Assembly (NCBI RefSeq): GCF_030908465.1
Contig: NZ_CP133078.1
Span: 2,356,001-2,420,000 of the forward strand
Origin: Anaerotignum sp. MB30-C6
GTDB taxonomy: Bacteria; Bacillota; Clostridia; Lachnospirales; Anaerotignaceae
Reading direction: 5' to 3'
DNA: 64,000 nt
The position numbers were made by a program, and so were the translations under genes. The notes beneath the pieces are model-generated. The model made no database searches and had not been told where the DNA came from. It saw only the letters and a program-made list of their open reading frames with translations. Each line of letters opens with the position of its first letter. The stretch's first letter is position 1. Below, piece by piece: positions 18,452-29,900 of this stretch.

Positions 18452-18880
18452 ATGGAAAGTAGAATTGAAAAGGTCATGGAAAATCACCACAAAGGCTATA
18501 ATTGCTCTCAAGCCGTAGCCTGTGCCTATTGCGATTTGTTCGGTGTTGATGAAAAAGAAGCTTTTCGTGCCGTTGAATGTTTTGGTCGAGGTATGGGCAT
18601 AATGGGCCCATGCGGCGCAGTTTCAGCCATGGCGTATCTGGTGGGCTTAAAGGAATCTGATGTGAATTTGGATAACCCTCGAAGCAAAGTCACTTGCTAC
18701 AACACCTTGAAACCTATGACCCAAGCTTTTGTGAACAAAAACCAAAGTTTGGACTGCAGAGTTTTAAAAGGTGTGGATACAGGTGTTGTTTTAAGAAGTT
18801 GTACTGGATGTATGCAGGATGCTGCCGAGATTGTGGAGTCCTACTTGTTAGAAGAAAAAGCAAAAGTTAATCAAAAGTAA
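18452..18880 (+). CDS. C_GCAxxG_C_C family (redox-type) protein
   Basis: 142 aa with the pattern that names the family: CSQAVACAY near the N-terminus, GPCGAVSAMAYLVG, then scattered Cys ending CTGCMQDAAEI. The conserved cysteines suggest metal or disulfide redox chemistry; no reaction is established that I know of. The start is ATG 18452 with GGAGGTG upstream. Monocistronic. Confidence 0.88.
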   Translation: MESRIEKVMENHHKGYNCSQAVACAYCDLFGVDEKEAFRAVECFGRGMGIMGPCGAVSAMAYLVGLKESDVNLDNPRSKVTCYNTLKPMTQAFVNKNQSLDCRVLKGVDTGVVLRSCTGCMQDAAEIVESYLLEEKAKVNQK

Positions 18881-18886
18881 AATAAT

Positions 18887-18931
18887 ACCGCCTTTGGTCT
18901 GTTCAAAACATACCCAAGTGCGGTCTTTTTC
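18887..18931 (+). terminator. Terminator of the C_GCAxxG_C_C gene
   Basis: ACCGC / GCGGT arms with additional pairing, then CTTTTTC. Confidence 0.6.
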
Positions 18932-19055
18932 TTTATAATGATTTTTTAAAAAACTTATGGTATACTATATTAACGGATAATTATTTTCCGTTAAACAAGT
19001 AACTTTTTTATCATCTTTTTCCGTATTTATGGTACAATAAGGAGGAAATCATAGC

Positions 19056-19124
19056 ATGCCATTGCTCATTTTTCCAGCTTATTTGTATCAGTATTATTGT
19101 AAAGTTGTTTGCTTCATCTTATGA
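19056..19124 (+). CDS. Possible 22-residue leader peptide upstream of pdp
   Basis: An ATG preceded by GGAGG at 10 bases encodes a short hydrophobic, Tyr/Cys/Leu-rich peptide (begins MPLLIFPAYLYQYY) and stops 30 bp before the pdp start. No regulatory hairpins are obvious, so it may be chance. Confidence 0.3.
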   Translation: MPLLIFPAYLYQYYCKVVCFIL

Positions 19125-19154
19125 TATAAGAACCTTATTTAAGGAGGGATTTAT

Positions 19155-20459
19155 ATGAATATCGTGGACATAATTTTGAAAAAAAGAGATGGTTATAAAC
19201 TATCCAATGAGGAAATTGCGTTTTTTGTAAAAGGAGTTACCGAGGGTAGCCTGCCAGACTACCAGATTTCAGCATTTCTTATGGCCGCCTTTATAAAGGA
19301 TATGGATACAGAAGAAACGGCTAGCCTCACCATGGAAATGGCTCGCTCTGGCAGTATGTTTGATTTTTCTCAAATTGAAGGATTTAAAGCCGATAAACAT
19401 AGCACTGGTGGCGTTGCAGATACAACAACCTTAATTTTGGCGCCTTTGGTTGCCTCAACAGGTGTTCCTGTTATAAAAATGAGCGGCCGTGGTCTTGGCT
19501 TTTCCGGCGGCACCATAGACAAGCTGGAATCAATTCCTGGCTTTAACGTAAATGTCAGTGAAGAAGAGGCCATCGCTTTCGCTAAGAAAAGTAATATCGT
19601 CTTGATGAGTCAAACGGATAACTTGACTCCTGCGGATAAAAAGCTTTATGCCTTACGGGATGTAACAGGCACTGTAGATAGTATCCCACTGATAGCAGCA
19701 AGCATTATGTCTAAAAAAATTGCAGCCGGTGCTGACGGCATCGTTTTAGACGTGAAATGTGGCAGTGGAGCATTTATGCAGGACTTAGAATCCGCCGAAA
19801 CCCTTGCCTCTGTCATGGTTAACATGGGACGCCATGTTGGACGAAAGGTAACCGCTGTCATCAGTGGTATGGACCAACCTTTGGGTATGAATATCGGCAA
19901 CAGCCTTGAGGTCATTGAAGCAATCGAGGTATTAAAGGGTAACGTGGGTGGCGATCTTTTAGATGTGTCCCTCACCTTGGGTGCCCATATGCTCCTTTTG
20001 GCAGAACGGGTGGAAACCGTGGAACAAGGAAAATATTTGTTGGAACATCATATTAAAAATGGTATGGGTCTAGCAATGTTTCGGGAGCTTTTGTTGCAGC
20101 AAGGAGGAAATCCCGAAATTCTTAATGACTATTCCTTACTGCCCTTGTCTCCATGTACAAAGACAGTTCTTGCCCAAAAAAATGGCTATATAAACGAAAT
20201 GGACACTGCTTTAATTGGGCGTGCTTCCTTAGAAACTGGGGCAGGCAGAGCCTTTAAAGAACAACCCTTAGACTTTGGCGCTGGCATCATCATGAAAAAG
20301 CGTTTAGGCGACTCCGTAAAAATTGGGGAACCCTTAGCCGAAATCTTTGCTTCTTCGGATGAAAAATGTACAAGTGCCGCAAACTACTTGCAACAAGCGA
20401 TGACAATCGGCGAAGAAAAGCAACCTTTACCTGCGCTGATTTTAAAAATTATTGATTAA
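19155..20459 (+). CDS. pdp: Pyrimidine-nucleoside phosphorylase
   Basis: It cleaves uridine/thymidine/deoxyuridine with phosphate to base plus (deoxy)ribose-1-phosphate. The family signature [16 protein letters not shown] and the phosphate-binding [10 protein letters not shown] (81-90) are intact. 434 aa. AAGGAGGG precedes the ATG. With deoB downstream it forms a salvage pair that feeds pentose phosphate into metabolism. Confidence 0.96.
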   Translation: MNIVDIILKKRDGYKLSNEEIAFFVKGVTEGSLPDYQISAFLMAAFIKDMDTEETASLTMEMARSGSMFDFSQIEGFKADKHSTGGVADTTTLILAPLVASTGVPVIKMSGRGLGFSGGTIDKLESIPGFNVNVSEEEAIAFAKKSNIVLMSQTDNLTPADKKLYALRDVTGTVDSIPLIAASIMSKKIAAGADGIVLDVKCGSGAFMQDLESAETLASVMVNMGRHVGRKVTAVISGMDQPLGMNIGNSLEVIEAIEVLKGNVGGDLLDVSLTLGAHMLLLAERVETVEQGKYLLEHHIKNGMGLAMFRELLLQQGGNPEILNDYSLLPLSPCTKTVLAQKNGYINEMDTALIGRASLETGAGRAFKEQPLDFGAGIIMKKRLGDSVKIGEPLAEIFASSDEKCTSAANYLQQAMTIGEEKQPLPALILKIID

Positions 20460-20476
20460 ATGAAAGGAAGATGCTT

Positions 20477-21655
20477 ATGAAAAGAGCAATTATTGTTGTT
20501 TTGGATAGTGTAGGAATTGGCGAGCTTCCCGATGCAAAAGACTATGGCGATGTTGGGAGCAATACTCTGGTAAATATCAAAAAAGCCCGCCCACAAACAG
20601 ATTTGAAAAATATGTGTGCATTGGGTCTTGGAAACATTCAGGGGGAAGATATCCACCTTTTGGGTAAAGTTCCATCCCCCCAGGGTGCATTCGGAAAAAT
20701 GGCTGAAAAATCTATGGGTAAGGATACCACCACAGGTCACTGGGAGATGGCTGGAATTATTACAGCAAAGCCCTTCCCCACCTTTACAGAGTCAGGTTTC
20801 CCTAAGGAAGTAATGGATGCTTTTGAGGAGGCAATCGGCACAAAAACCCTTGGTAATTATGCCGCATCAGGCACTGAAATCATTCAGGTTCTGGGCCCTG
20901 AACATGTGAAAACAGGCTACCCTATCGTTTACACCTCCGCCGATAGCGTATTCCAAATTGCCGCCCATGAAGAAGTAATTCCCGTAGAAAAGTTGTATGA
21001 AATGTGCCAAAAAGCTAGGGAAATCCTTGCTGGCGAGTATGCGGTTGCCCGTGTTATTGCCCGTCCTTTCGTTGGCGAAAAAGGAAATTATACAAGAACC
21101 AAAAATAGAAAAGACTTTTCTTTGGAACCCACAGGCACCACCCTTTTGGACTTGGCAAAAGAAAAGGGACTCAATGTCACTGCCATTGGTAAAATCGAAG
21201 ATATTTTCGAACATAGAGGCATCACTCGTTCCGATCATACCACAAATAATAACGACGGTATTGATAAAACAATTTTCTTTACTAAAGAAGAGTTTGAAGG
21301 CATTCTTTTTACCAACTTGGTAGATACAGATATGATTTACGGCCACCGTAATGATGTTGAGGGCTACGCATCTGCCTTGGAGTATTTTGATGGTAAGCTT
21401 CCCGAAATTATAGCTGCAATGAAGGAGGACGATATTCTCTTTATTACAGCGGATCATGGATGTGACCCCACAACTCCTAGCACAGACCACTCCAGAGAAT
21501 ATGTCCCTCTGTTGGTTTATGGCAAGAAGGTAAAAGAAGGCGTGGACTTAGGCGTTCGCAAAACCTTTGCTGATTTAGGCCAGACAATTGCTGAGTATCT
21601 AGGCTTAGATGCAAACTTCGAAGCAGAGAGCTTCTTAAGTGATATCTTGAAATAA
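20477..21655 (+). CDS. deoB: Phosphopentomutase
   Basis: It interconverts (deoxy)ribose-1-phosphate and -5-phosphate. Alkaline-phosphatase-superfamily metal sites are visible: VLDSVGIGE (D10), [11 protein letters not shown] with the phosphorylated Thr near residue 85, and TADHGCDPT. 392 aa. ATG 20477 is preferred over an ATG six bases earlier, because AAAGGAAG has better spacing. It lies 17 bp after pdp. Confidence 0.97.
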   Translation: MKRAIIVVLDSVGIGELPDAKDYGDVGSNTLVNIKKARPQTDLKNMCALGLGNIQGEDIHLLGKVPSPQGAFGKMAEKSMGKDTTTGHWEMAGIITAKPFPTFTESGFPKEVMDAFEEAIGTKTLGNYAASGTEIIQVLGPEHVKTGYPIVYTSADSVFQIAAHEEVIPVEKLYEMCQKAREILAGEYAVARVIARPFVGEKGNYTRTKNRKDFSLEPTGTTLLDLAKEKGLNVTAIGKIEDIFEHRGITRSDHTTNNNDGIDKTIFFTKEEFEGILFTNLVDTDMIYGHRNDVEGYASALEYFDGKLPEIIAAMKEDDILFITADHGCDPTTPSTDHSREYVPLLVYGKKVKEGVDLGVRKTFADLGQTIAEYLGLDANFEAESFLSDILK

Positions 21656-21694
21656 TATCTGAAAAAAGCGGTTATCCGCCAAAAAGAAGTATTG

Positions 21695-21733
21695 AAAAGC
21701 GATAATCACAAAATAGAGTGCTTATCGCTTTTT
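21695..21733 (+). terminator. Terminator of pdp-deoB
   Basis: Stem AAAAGCGATAA / TTATCGCTTTT followed by T. Confidence 0.75.
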
Positions 21734-21794
21734 ATCTTCAAGCATCTGATAAGTACATAGTATAGCACAAGTAAAAAATTACTAGGAGGATAAT

Positions 21795-22049
21795 ATGAGT
21801 GGGTTATCTAAGCTTCCAAACATCGGAAAAGTAGTAGAGGATCAACTGTTACAAACGGGCATAGAAACACCGGAACAATTGAAACAAATTGGTAGTAAGC
21901 AGGCATGGTTAAATATCAAGGCTATTGACCCCTCAGCCTGTTATAATCGTTTATGTGCCTTAGAAGGTGCCATTCAAGGCATTCAGTGGCATCACCTTGA
22001 CCAAAAAGATAAGGAAGGACTTAAAGAATTTTATAATCAATTTAAGTAA
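21795..22049 (+). CDS. TfoX/Sxy C-terminal domain protein
   Basis: 84 aa comprising only the TfoX_C helix-hairpin-helix-like domain (LSKLPNIGKVVEDQLLQTGI, CYNRLCALEGAIQGIQW). In proteobacteria the full protein regulates competence; stand-alone C-domains in Firmicutes have no assigned role. CTAGGAGG precedes the ATG. Monocistronic. Confidence 0.88.
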   Translation: MSGLSKLPNIGKVVEDQLLQTGIETPEQLKQIGSKQAWLNIKAIDPSACYNRLCALEGAIQGIQWHHLDQKDKEGLKEFYNQFK

Positions 22050-22236
22050 TTTACAGCTTATTCTGACGATAAAAAACACAAATTCTATAAAAGATTCACA
22101 TGGGTTATCGCATTGAAAAGCGAAAGGGACTTATTCTTATAAATACAAAAAAATGACCAGTCCCACCTTGAATAACGCAGATTATAAATCAGAAGGAAGT
22201 ATATTAGAACTACAAAAGCTTACTTTATGTACTAAG

Positions 22237-22272
22237 AAAAGGGAGTCATCGCTTAAACGATAACTCCCTTTT
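22237..22272. terminator. Terminator
   Basis: A strong stem AAAAGGGAGT(c/t)ATCG with a short loop, just downstream of the guanine deaminase gene (minus strand). The preceding 22050-22236 holds no gene. Confidence 0.7.
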
Positions 22273-22329
22273 CAGTTAATTCATCCAGTATTAAAAACCT
22301 ATTCCATCCCTTGAATTCAAAAAATAGCT

Positions 22330-23602
22330 CTAAAACAACTGCTGACCCCTTACAAACTTCCCAACAACATGACGCTCATCACTGAGGTAAATCATACGCT
22401 CCAGCCGTTCTCTCACTGTCATTTCCTGTGGATGGGGTAATGTCGTATCATCTAAAACAACTGCATCCAACTCATAGCCTTCCTCAAAACTACCTACTTT
22501 CCCGAAAAATGCGCCGCCACCCATGGTTCCTAAATAAAAAGCTTCTTCCACAGTCAGTGGCTTTTTCGTCTGGTCAACCAAGCGCCATCTTAGCTTTGAC
22601 AATTGAATTGCCTCTATCATAGCACGGAAAATTGACAATACCGTTCCTCCTGCAATATCGCACCCTAACCCAACTTGAATCCCCTCATCTAAAAATTCAC
22701 GAATTCGGGATTCCAGAAAGCACATTGATATTAGACTGAGGGCAGTGAGCCACAAAAACCCCCTGCTGCTTCATCAATTCCATTTCTTCCTTTGGCGGAT
22801 GAACACAATGGGCCATGATTGTGGGAACCTCTCCGCCAAATAATCCAAACTGATGGTATGCATCTCCATAAAATTTAGATGTGGGGCATAACTCTTTCAC
22901 CCACTCAATTTCACTTAGATTCTCTGATAAATGAGACTGTACAGGAAGGCTATATTTTCTCTGAATTTCTCCTAGCCTCTCCATCAATGGGTCTGTACAT
23001 GAGGGTATAAATCTTGGCGTTATAATGGGCTTTGTATTTTCATAGCCCTCTACCGTTCCCTCAATCCAGCAAATGGTATCCTCACTAGACTTCTGTACAC
23101 TCTCTTCCCGTAAATAATCTGGTGCATTTCGATCCATATTCACCTTCCCCACATAGGAAACCAAACCGCTCTTTTCCATGAGATCCATTAGCACCCAAGT
23201 ACCTTCTACGTGCCTAGAAGCAAAAATACAAGCTCTGGTGGTTGTACTTTTCACAAGATCATCTACAAAAATACTATAAGCCTTCTTGGCATATGCAACA
23301 TCAGAAAATTTTCCTTCCTCAGGGAAAGCCCTTACCTCCAACCAGTCTAACAACTCCATATCCATCCCAATGGAGCGGAAAGAATACTGGGGTGCATGGA
23401 CATGCATATCAATCAATCCCGGAATTATCAATTTGTCTCCATAATCTTGAATGGGCAAGCTCTTGTAAACTTCTGGAACCTCTTCAAAAACCCCTGCACT
23501 CTTGCCATCTATACAAACCAGATATCCACTTTCTACACATCTGATCTTTTGTAAGTTCTGGCTGTAACATATATTCCCTTTTAAAATATAATCTATCATC
23601 AT
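22330..23602 (-). pseudogene. Guanine deaminase / amidohydrolase, frameshifted
   Basis: The N-terminal segment (23602 to about 22700) has PGLIDMHVHAPQYSF (zinc HxH), QSHLSE and AHCVHPP, and ends CPQSNINVLSGIPNS-stop. The C-terminal segment resumes in another frame with RIREFLDEGIQVGLGCDIAGGT, carrying the conserved zinc-ligand Asp, and runs to 22330. Joined, it is a full-length guanine deaminase (guanine to xanthine). The break is near 22700-22712 and corresponds to one extra or two missing bases. All catalytic motifs survive, so the lesion is recent or an assembly error. Confidence 0.85.
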
Positions 23603-23775
23603 AACTACCTCGTTTATTTAAATTTGCTTATGAAAGCCTTCAAATTTATTCACACTCCATATAAATCAACTTTACCAGTATACCATAAGAATGGCAAAAT
23701 CAGTACAAAAAGGGGTCTATATGGAAAAAAGAACGACTTGTTCTAATGGGTGTACAATCAAAAAAATTGAAACAT

Positions 23776-24319
23776 ATGAACAAAAAAATAAGCCTTCGCA
23801 TAGCCACAAAAGAAGATGCGAAACAACTTTTGTCCATATATGCCCCCTACGTTACCAATTCAACCATTACCTTTGCATACAACGTTCCCACCTTGGTAAA
23901 TTATACATACCGTATTTCCAATATATAGCATAACATTTCCCTACTATGTAGCTTCTTTACAGGATGAAATTGTGGGCTACGCCTATGCCTCACCCTTTCG
24001 AACTTATACGGCTTATAACTGGGTTGTAGAAACAACCATATATGTCAAGCAAAGTTTTTCTGGCGCTGGGAATCGGCTCTGTGCTATATTGCACTTTGGA
24101 AAAAACTTTAAAAGAGCAAGGTGTAACGACTATGATTGCCTGTATTGCTTACCCCCCCCAAAAAAATTTCCATGAAGCGTAGCATTCCAAAAAGTTGGCC
24201 ATTTCTCTAAAAATGGATATAAGCTCTGTCAGTGGGTTGATGTGGTTTGGATAGAAAAACATACTAATAAACATAAGGGTGAGCCTTCCCCTGTTGTTCC
24301 TTTTTCTAGCTTAAAGTAA
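23776..24319 (+). pseudogene. Decayed phosphinothricin-type N-acetyltransferase
   Basis: Pieces in several frames line up with the PAT family. The first reads LRIATKEDAKQLLSIYAPYV then TITFAYNVPT; next VGYAYASPFRTYTAYNWVVE; then VTTMIACIAYP in another frame; finally GHFSKNGYKLCQWVDVVWIEKH. At least three frame changes and an early stop separate them. This is a real pseudogene rather than a single sequencing slip. The stop at 24317-24319 marks the ancestral end. Confidence 0.75.
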
Positions 24320-24490
24320 ATGTGAAAAAATAAAGCAGAATCCCATCCTTAGAACTTACCCAAAGCAAAATAATTGTTTTCAATTGGTTTAATTAAACGT
24401 AAATGGTATTCTATCTGTTCTTTTTCTCATAACTAAATGGAAGCTTTCCATAACCTCGTTTATGATCAAAAAAACTCTACTGGGAACATA

Positions 24491-24528
24491 AAAAAGTAGG
24501 AGATGATATTTTTCCTCTCCTACTTTTT
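24491..24528 (-). terminator. Terminator of pncB
   Basis: Stem AAAAAGTAGGAGA / TCTCCTACTTTTT, 10 bp beyond the pncB stop. Confidence 0.85.
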
Positions 24529-24537
24529 ATTTTGTCC

Positions 24538-25992
24538 TTATTTTGAACTCATCTCATCAATCAATTGATTCTTCAAATGAGCTAATTTTTCAGATAAGTC
24601 AACGGGTACAATATGAGGGTTATTTAACCGCAAATGCTCGTCCCAAAGAGAATTCTTCTCACTGTTGCAGAACTCTTGAATTTCCATGGTCTTTGGTGAT
24701 TCATAAACCAACTCACCATCAATAAAAATAGGAACCAAAAGCTCTTTCACAACATATGTGCCTGCTGCTAAGTGCATATTACGCCATTTTGCACTGGTAT
24801 CGCAGATTTTCAAGCACTGGCTTTCATCAATGGTTTCATCCGTCAAAGCAATGATATCAGCCTTAATTTTTCTTGTCTTTTTATCATAAATTCGGAAGAC
24901 CTTCTTAATTCCAGGGTTTGTTACCTTACCTGGATTGTTGGACAGTTTAATTTTGGGAATAAATACTCCATCATCCCCCTCTTCCGCCGCAAGCTTGTAT
25001 ACACCGCCGAAAGCTGGACAGTCATCGCTGGTTATAAGCTTTGTACCAACACCCCAAAGGTTGATTTTCGCTCCTTGAGATTTTAGGCTGGCAATGAGGT
25101 TTTCATCCAAATCACTGGAAGCACTGATGATTGCATCGCCAAATCCCGCTTCTTCCAACATGATTTTTGCACACTTTGAAAGGTATGCCAAATCTCCGCT
25201 GTCTAAACGAATGCCATATTTTCCTGTAAGTTTACCTGCTGCTTTCATTTCCTGAAATACCTTAATGGCATTGGGAACGCCACTTGCTAAGGTATTATAA
25301 GTATCCACCAATAATAAGCAATTTTCAGGGAATAATCTTGCATATTCTCTAAATGCTGTTATTTCGTCGTGGAAACTCATGACCCAACTATGGGCATGGG
25401 TACCTTTCACGGGAACATCAAACAACTTGCCTGTTAAGACATTACTCGTTCCGCAACAACCACCAATTACCGCTGCCCTTGCCCCTAAAGTACCGGCATC
25501 AGGCCCTTGTGCCCGTCGCAATCCAAACTCCATTACAGGGTCGCCTTGGGCAGCCCATACAACACGAGACGCCTTCGTTGCAATCAAGCTTTGATGATTG
25601 ATAATATTCAGCAATGCTGTTTCTATTAACTGTGCCTCCATAATAGGGGCGGTCACCCTAAGTAAGGGCTCATGGGGAAATACCACCGTTCCCTCTGGAA
25701 TTGCGTAAATATCCCCAGAAAATCTGAAATCTTTCAAATAATTAATAAATTCCTCTGTAAAAATATCAAGACTAATTAAGTAATTAATATCCTCTTTTGT
25801 AAATTGCAATCCTTTGATATACGCAATGGCCTGTTCTAACCCTGCGGCAATTGCGTAACCATTTCCGCTGGGGTTCTTTCTGTAATAAAGATCAAACACT
25901 ACTTTTTTCTTGTAGGCACCTGTTGCAAAGTAACCTTGCATCATTGTTAATTCATACAAGTCAGTTAACAGAGCCAGTTCTCGTCCTTTCAT
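24538..25992 (-). CDS. pncB: Nicotinate phosphoribosyltransferase
   Basis: It joins nicotinate to PRPP in NAD salvage. 484 aa. LLTDLYELTMMQGYF at the N-terminus, MEFGLRRAQGPDAG, the GTHAHSWVMSF segment with the phosphorylated His (H201) and RLDSGDL are family blocks. The start is ATG 25992 behind AAGGAGA; upstream codons in the same frame belong to the leader. Single-gene unit. Confidence 0.95.
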   Translation of the reverse strand: MKGRELALLTDLYELTMMQGYFATGAYKKKVVFDLYYRKNPSGNGYAIAAGLEQAIAYIKGLQFTKEDINYLISLDIFTEEFINYLKDFRFSGDIYAIPEGTVVFPHEPLLRVTAPIMEAQLIETALLNIINHQSLIATKASRVVWAAQGDPVMEFGLRRAQGPDAGTLGARAAVIGGCCGTSNVLTGKLFDVPVKGTHAHSWVMSFHDEITAFREYARLFPENCLLLVDTYNTLASGVPNAIKVFQEMKAAGKLTGKYGIRLDSGDLAYLSKCAKIMLEEAGFGDAIISASSDLDENLIASLKSQGAKINLWGVGTKLITSDDCPAFGGVYKLAAEEGDDGVFIPKIKLSNNPGKVTNPGIKKVFRIYDKKTRKIKADIIALTDETIDESQCLKICDTSAKWRNMHLAAGTYVVKELLVPIFIDGELVYESPKTMEIQEFCNSEKNSLWDEHLRLNNPHIVPVDLSEKLAHLKNQLIDEMSSK

Positions 25993-26092
25993 AGCTGATT
26001 TCTCCTTTATTCTTCTCCTGCCAGCAGGAACATTTAACGAAACATTCTTATTATACACAAATAAAAGTAATAAAGCAAATTTTTCCATGATT

Positions 26093-26413
26093 TATTCTGT
26101 AAAAATTATACATTTCCGACAATTTTAGCTCAAATATTCCAATAGTATTATCTTATATTAACTTTTTTTGAAGTACACTTCCCGTTTTCCGTTCTTCCTC
26201 TTTATGGCGATTCTCCATAATATGAAATGATAATAAAACTCAAGTTAAATAAAAAAAATAACTAGAATAAGAGGAATTTCCAGTGAGAAAGAATATACTG
26301 AAATTATCTAATTATTACTTTTAATCATTCCAAAAAATACTCTGAAAATTTGTATACTGTGCTAACGTATACAACATACTTGCAAAAAATAGAGAAAAAA
26401 CTACAAAAAACCC
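26093..26413. other. AT-rich intergenic region upstream of ileS promoter
   Basis: No gene. It contains a first copy of TGCTAACGTATA (26360-26371), repeated at 26442-26453 next to the ileS -10 box. Confidence 0.5.
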
Positions 26414-26442
26414 TTTACAACTATTTAGGCACAATGTATAAT
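26414..26442 (+). promoter_or_regulatory. Promoter of the T-box/ileS transcript
   Basis: TTTACA (26414-26419), 17 bp, TATAAT (26437-26442). Confidence 0.8.
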
Positions 26443-26502
26443 GCTAACGTATAAAGATAAAAACACAATGAAGGAGACAGTATATATTTTCATTATGTTT
26501 GC

Positions 26503-26723
26503 AGAGAGTCGGGGCTTGGTGAAATCCCGTCAGCATAGAAAGTATAGAAAATCACTCCGGAGTGGCAGACCAAACGGCATACGCCTAGTAGACTCTGTCG
26601 TTAGCCCGCGTTAAGGGTCGGCATCATAATTGTGATGCTTAAGAGTGGATGGCGATTTGCCATCAAATCAGGTGGTACCGCGAGCCCTTTCGTCCTGTTA
26701 TTGGATGAAAGGGCCTTTTTTGA
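26503..26723 (+). promoter_or_regulatory. T-box leader, isoleucine-specific
   Basis: It senses uncharged tRNA(Ile). Stem I begins with AGAGTC, which pairs with GACTCT near 26590. The specifier codon ATC is at 26551-26553, just before ACTCCGGAGT. The T-box AGGTGGTACCGCG is at 26670-26682. The terminator stem GCCCTTTCGTCC / GGATGAAAGGGC (26684-26714) is followed by a T run. The Ile specifier matches the downstream gene. Confidence 0.95.
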
Positions 26724-26908
26724 TTCATGGAGAAAAGTACTTAGATAAAAACGCTTAACTTGCTTTTCCCAATTTTATATGAAAAATGAATGGTACTCCC
26801 AAAACTCGTCAAGAATTGAAGAGTATATGCCCATTCTTAGCAGAAATGACCACTACCATCGTGTTAGATAACAATGTGTTCATAAATGAAACTTAAGGAG
26901 GAATTCAT

Positions 26909-29900
26909 ATGTACGACAAAGTGCCCACCAATTTGAACTTCGTCGAAAGAGAAGTTCAAGTAGAACAGTTTTGGAAAGATAACGACATCTTTGGTAAAAG
27001 TATCAAAGCAAGAGAAGGAGCCCCCGTTTTCACATTTTACGATGGCCCTCCTACTGCAAATGGTAAGCCCCATATCGGCCACATCATTACCAGAGCCGTA
27101 AAAGACTTGGTACCCCGTTACAAAACAATGAAGGGTTACAAAGTTTTAAGAAAGGCTGGTTGGGATACCCATGGCCTGCCCGTTGAATTGGAAGTAGAAA
27201 AGGTTTTGGGCTTGGATGGCAAACCTGAAATCGAAAAATACGGCGTAGAACCCTTCATCGGAAAATGTAAAGAAAGTGTTTGGACATACGAAAAAGAATG
27301 GCGTTCCATGAGTGATCGTGTTGGCTTCTGGGCTGATATGGATCATCCCTATGTAACATACCATAACGAATATATCGAGTCCGAATGGTGGGCATTAAAG
27401 CAAATCTGGGACAAAGGCCTCCTTTATAAAGGTCATAAAGTTGTTCCATATTGCCCTCGTTGCGGAACTGCCCTCTCTTCTCACGAAGTTGCTCAGGGTT
27501 ATAAAGACGTAAAGGAAACATCTGCTATTGCAAAATTCAAAGTAGAAGGCAAAGATAATGAATATTTCTTGGCTTGGACAACAACTCCTTGGACACTGCC
27601 TTCTAACGTTGCCTTAACCGTAAACGCAGAAGAAACCTACGCTAGAGTAAAATACCAAGACTACACAGCAATTCTAGCAAATGCTCTGTTAGACACAGTG
27701 TTAGGCGAAGGTAACTATGAAGTTTTGGAAACAATGAAAGGTAAGGCATTGGAACATATGCGTTATGAGCCTTTGTTCAGCTTCCTTGAAAACGATCCGA
27801 ATGCATTTATCGTAACTTGCGATCCTTACGTAACATTAACAGACGGTACTGGTGTTGTTCATTCCGCAGGTGCTTTCGGTGAAGACGATGCTCGTGTTTG
27901 CCAGAAATACGGTGTTCCTCTCCGTCAGTATGTAGACAACGAAGGTCTCATGACCGAGGAAACAGGCCCCTTTGAAGGTATGTTTGTAAAGGATGCTGAC
28001 CCTAAGGTAATTGAACAGATGGAAAAAGACGGTTCCTTGTTTGCCGCAGTTCCTTTTGAACATAACTATCCTTTCTGCTGGAGATGCGATACACCTCTCA
28101 TCTACTATGCAAGAAGCACATGGTTCATCAAAATGACTGCTTTAAAAGATAAATTGGTTGCAAATAACCGTACCATCAACTGGTATCCTGATAATATTAA
28201 AGAAGGCCGCTTCGGTAACTTCTTGGAAAACGTAATCGACTGGGGTCTGTCCCGTGAACGTTACTGGGGTACTCCATTGCCTATCTGGGAATGTGAATGT
28301 GGTCATAGACATACCATCGGCAGCATCGCTGAATTGAAGGAAATGTCTCCAAACTGCCCTGAAAACATCGAATTGCATAAGCCTTTCATCGATGCAGTAA
28401 ACATCACTTGCCCTGAATGTGGCCAGCTGATGACCCGTGTATCTGAAGTAATCGACTGCTGGTTTGATAGTGGTGCAATGCCCTTTGCACAGTGGCACTA
28501 TCCATTTGAAAATAAGGAAATCTTCGAAGAAAACTTCCCTGCTGACTTCATCAGTGAAGCTGTTGACCAGACTCGTGGTTGGTTCTACACACTGTTGGCA
28601 GTAAGTACACTCCTCTTCGATTGTGCACCATTTAAAAACTGTATCGTTCTTGGCCATGTACAGGATAAGAATGGTCAGAAGATGAGTAAGCATAAAGGCA
28701 ACGTTGTTGACCCTTGGGAAGCACTCAACAAACAGGGTGCCGATGCCGTTCGTTGGTACTTCTATGCAAACAGTGCACCTTGGTTGCCAAGCCGTTACTA
28801 TGATGAAGCAGTAAGCGAACTACAAAGAAAGTTCATGGGTACCCTTTGGAACACCTATGCATTCTATGTGCTTTATGCAAACATCGATGAATTTAACCCT
28901 AAAAACTACAAGCTGGAACATGATAAATTGCCTCCAATGGATAAGTGGATCTTATCTAAGCTGCAAACGTTAAATAAATTCGTTGATGAATGCTTGGATG
29001 GCTATAAGCTGACAGAACCTGCAAGAGCAATGGCAGATTTCGTTGATGACCTTTCCAACTGGTATGTAAGAAGAAGCCGTGAACGTTTCTGGGCTGAAGG
29101 CATGGAACAGGATAAAATCAATGCTTACATGACTCTGTACACCGTACTGGAAACCATGTGCAAACTTTCCGCTCCGTTTACACCTTTCATCACAGAAGAA
29201 ATCTACGGCAACCTTGTGAAAAAAGTTGATCCTACTGCACCCGAAAGCGTTCACCTTTGCAATTGGCCTGAATACCACGCTGAATGGGTTGATGCTGATT
29301 TGGAAGCAAACATGGACTTTGTATTAAAAGTCGTAGTAGAAGGCCGTGCAGCAAGAAACGCAGCAAACATGAAGAACCGTCAGCCTTTGGCAATGATGTA
29401 TGTGAAAGCTGAAAAGGAACTGCCCGAACTTTACCGCAATATCATCACAGAAGAATTGAACGTAAAAGCTTTAACTTTTACCGATAACGTAGAAGAATTC
29501 ACCGCTTATTCCTTCAAGCCTCAGTTGAGAACATTGGGTAAAAAATACGGCAAACTGGTCCCTGCCATCGGCGCTGCTTTAAAAGAAGTTGATGGTGCAT
29601 CCTTCATTACCACACTGCGAGCAGAAGGCAAAGTAACTCTGACCATTGAAGGCGAAGAAGTTGTGCTGGAAATGGATGATGTTCTGGTTGATACTTCCGA
29701 AAAAGATGGCTTCGTTTCCAGTGGCGACCATAACCTTACCGTTGTATTGGACACAAACTTAACACCTGCATTGGTGGAAGAAGGTTTCGTACGTGAAATC
29801 GTAAGTAAGGTGCAGACAATGCGTAAGGAAGCTGACTTTAATGTAACTGACCGCATCCGTGTATTCCATAGCGGTAATGCAAAAATTGCCGAAATCTTAA

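Noticed and set aside
19033..19038. TACAAT as the pdp -10 box
   Set aside because: No -35 partner at the right distance, and its start point would fall after the small frame's ribosome site.
25993..26088. N-terminal extension of PncB
   Set aside because: The AAGGAGA site and the family N-terminus support ATG 25992; the extension is leader sequence.
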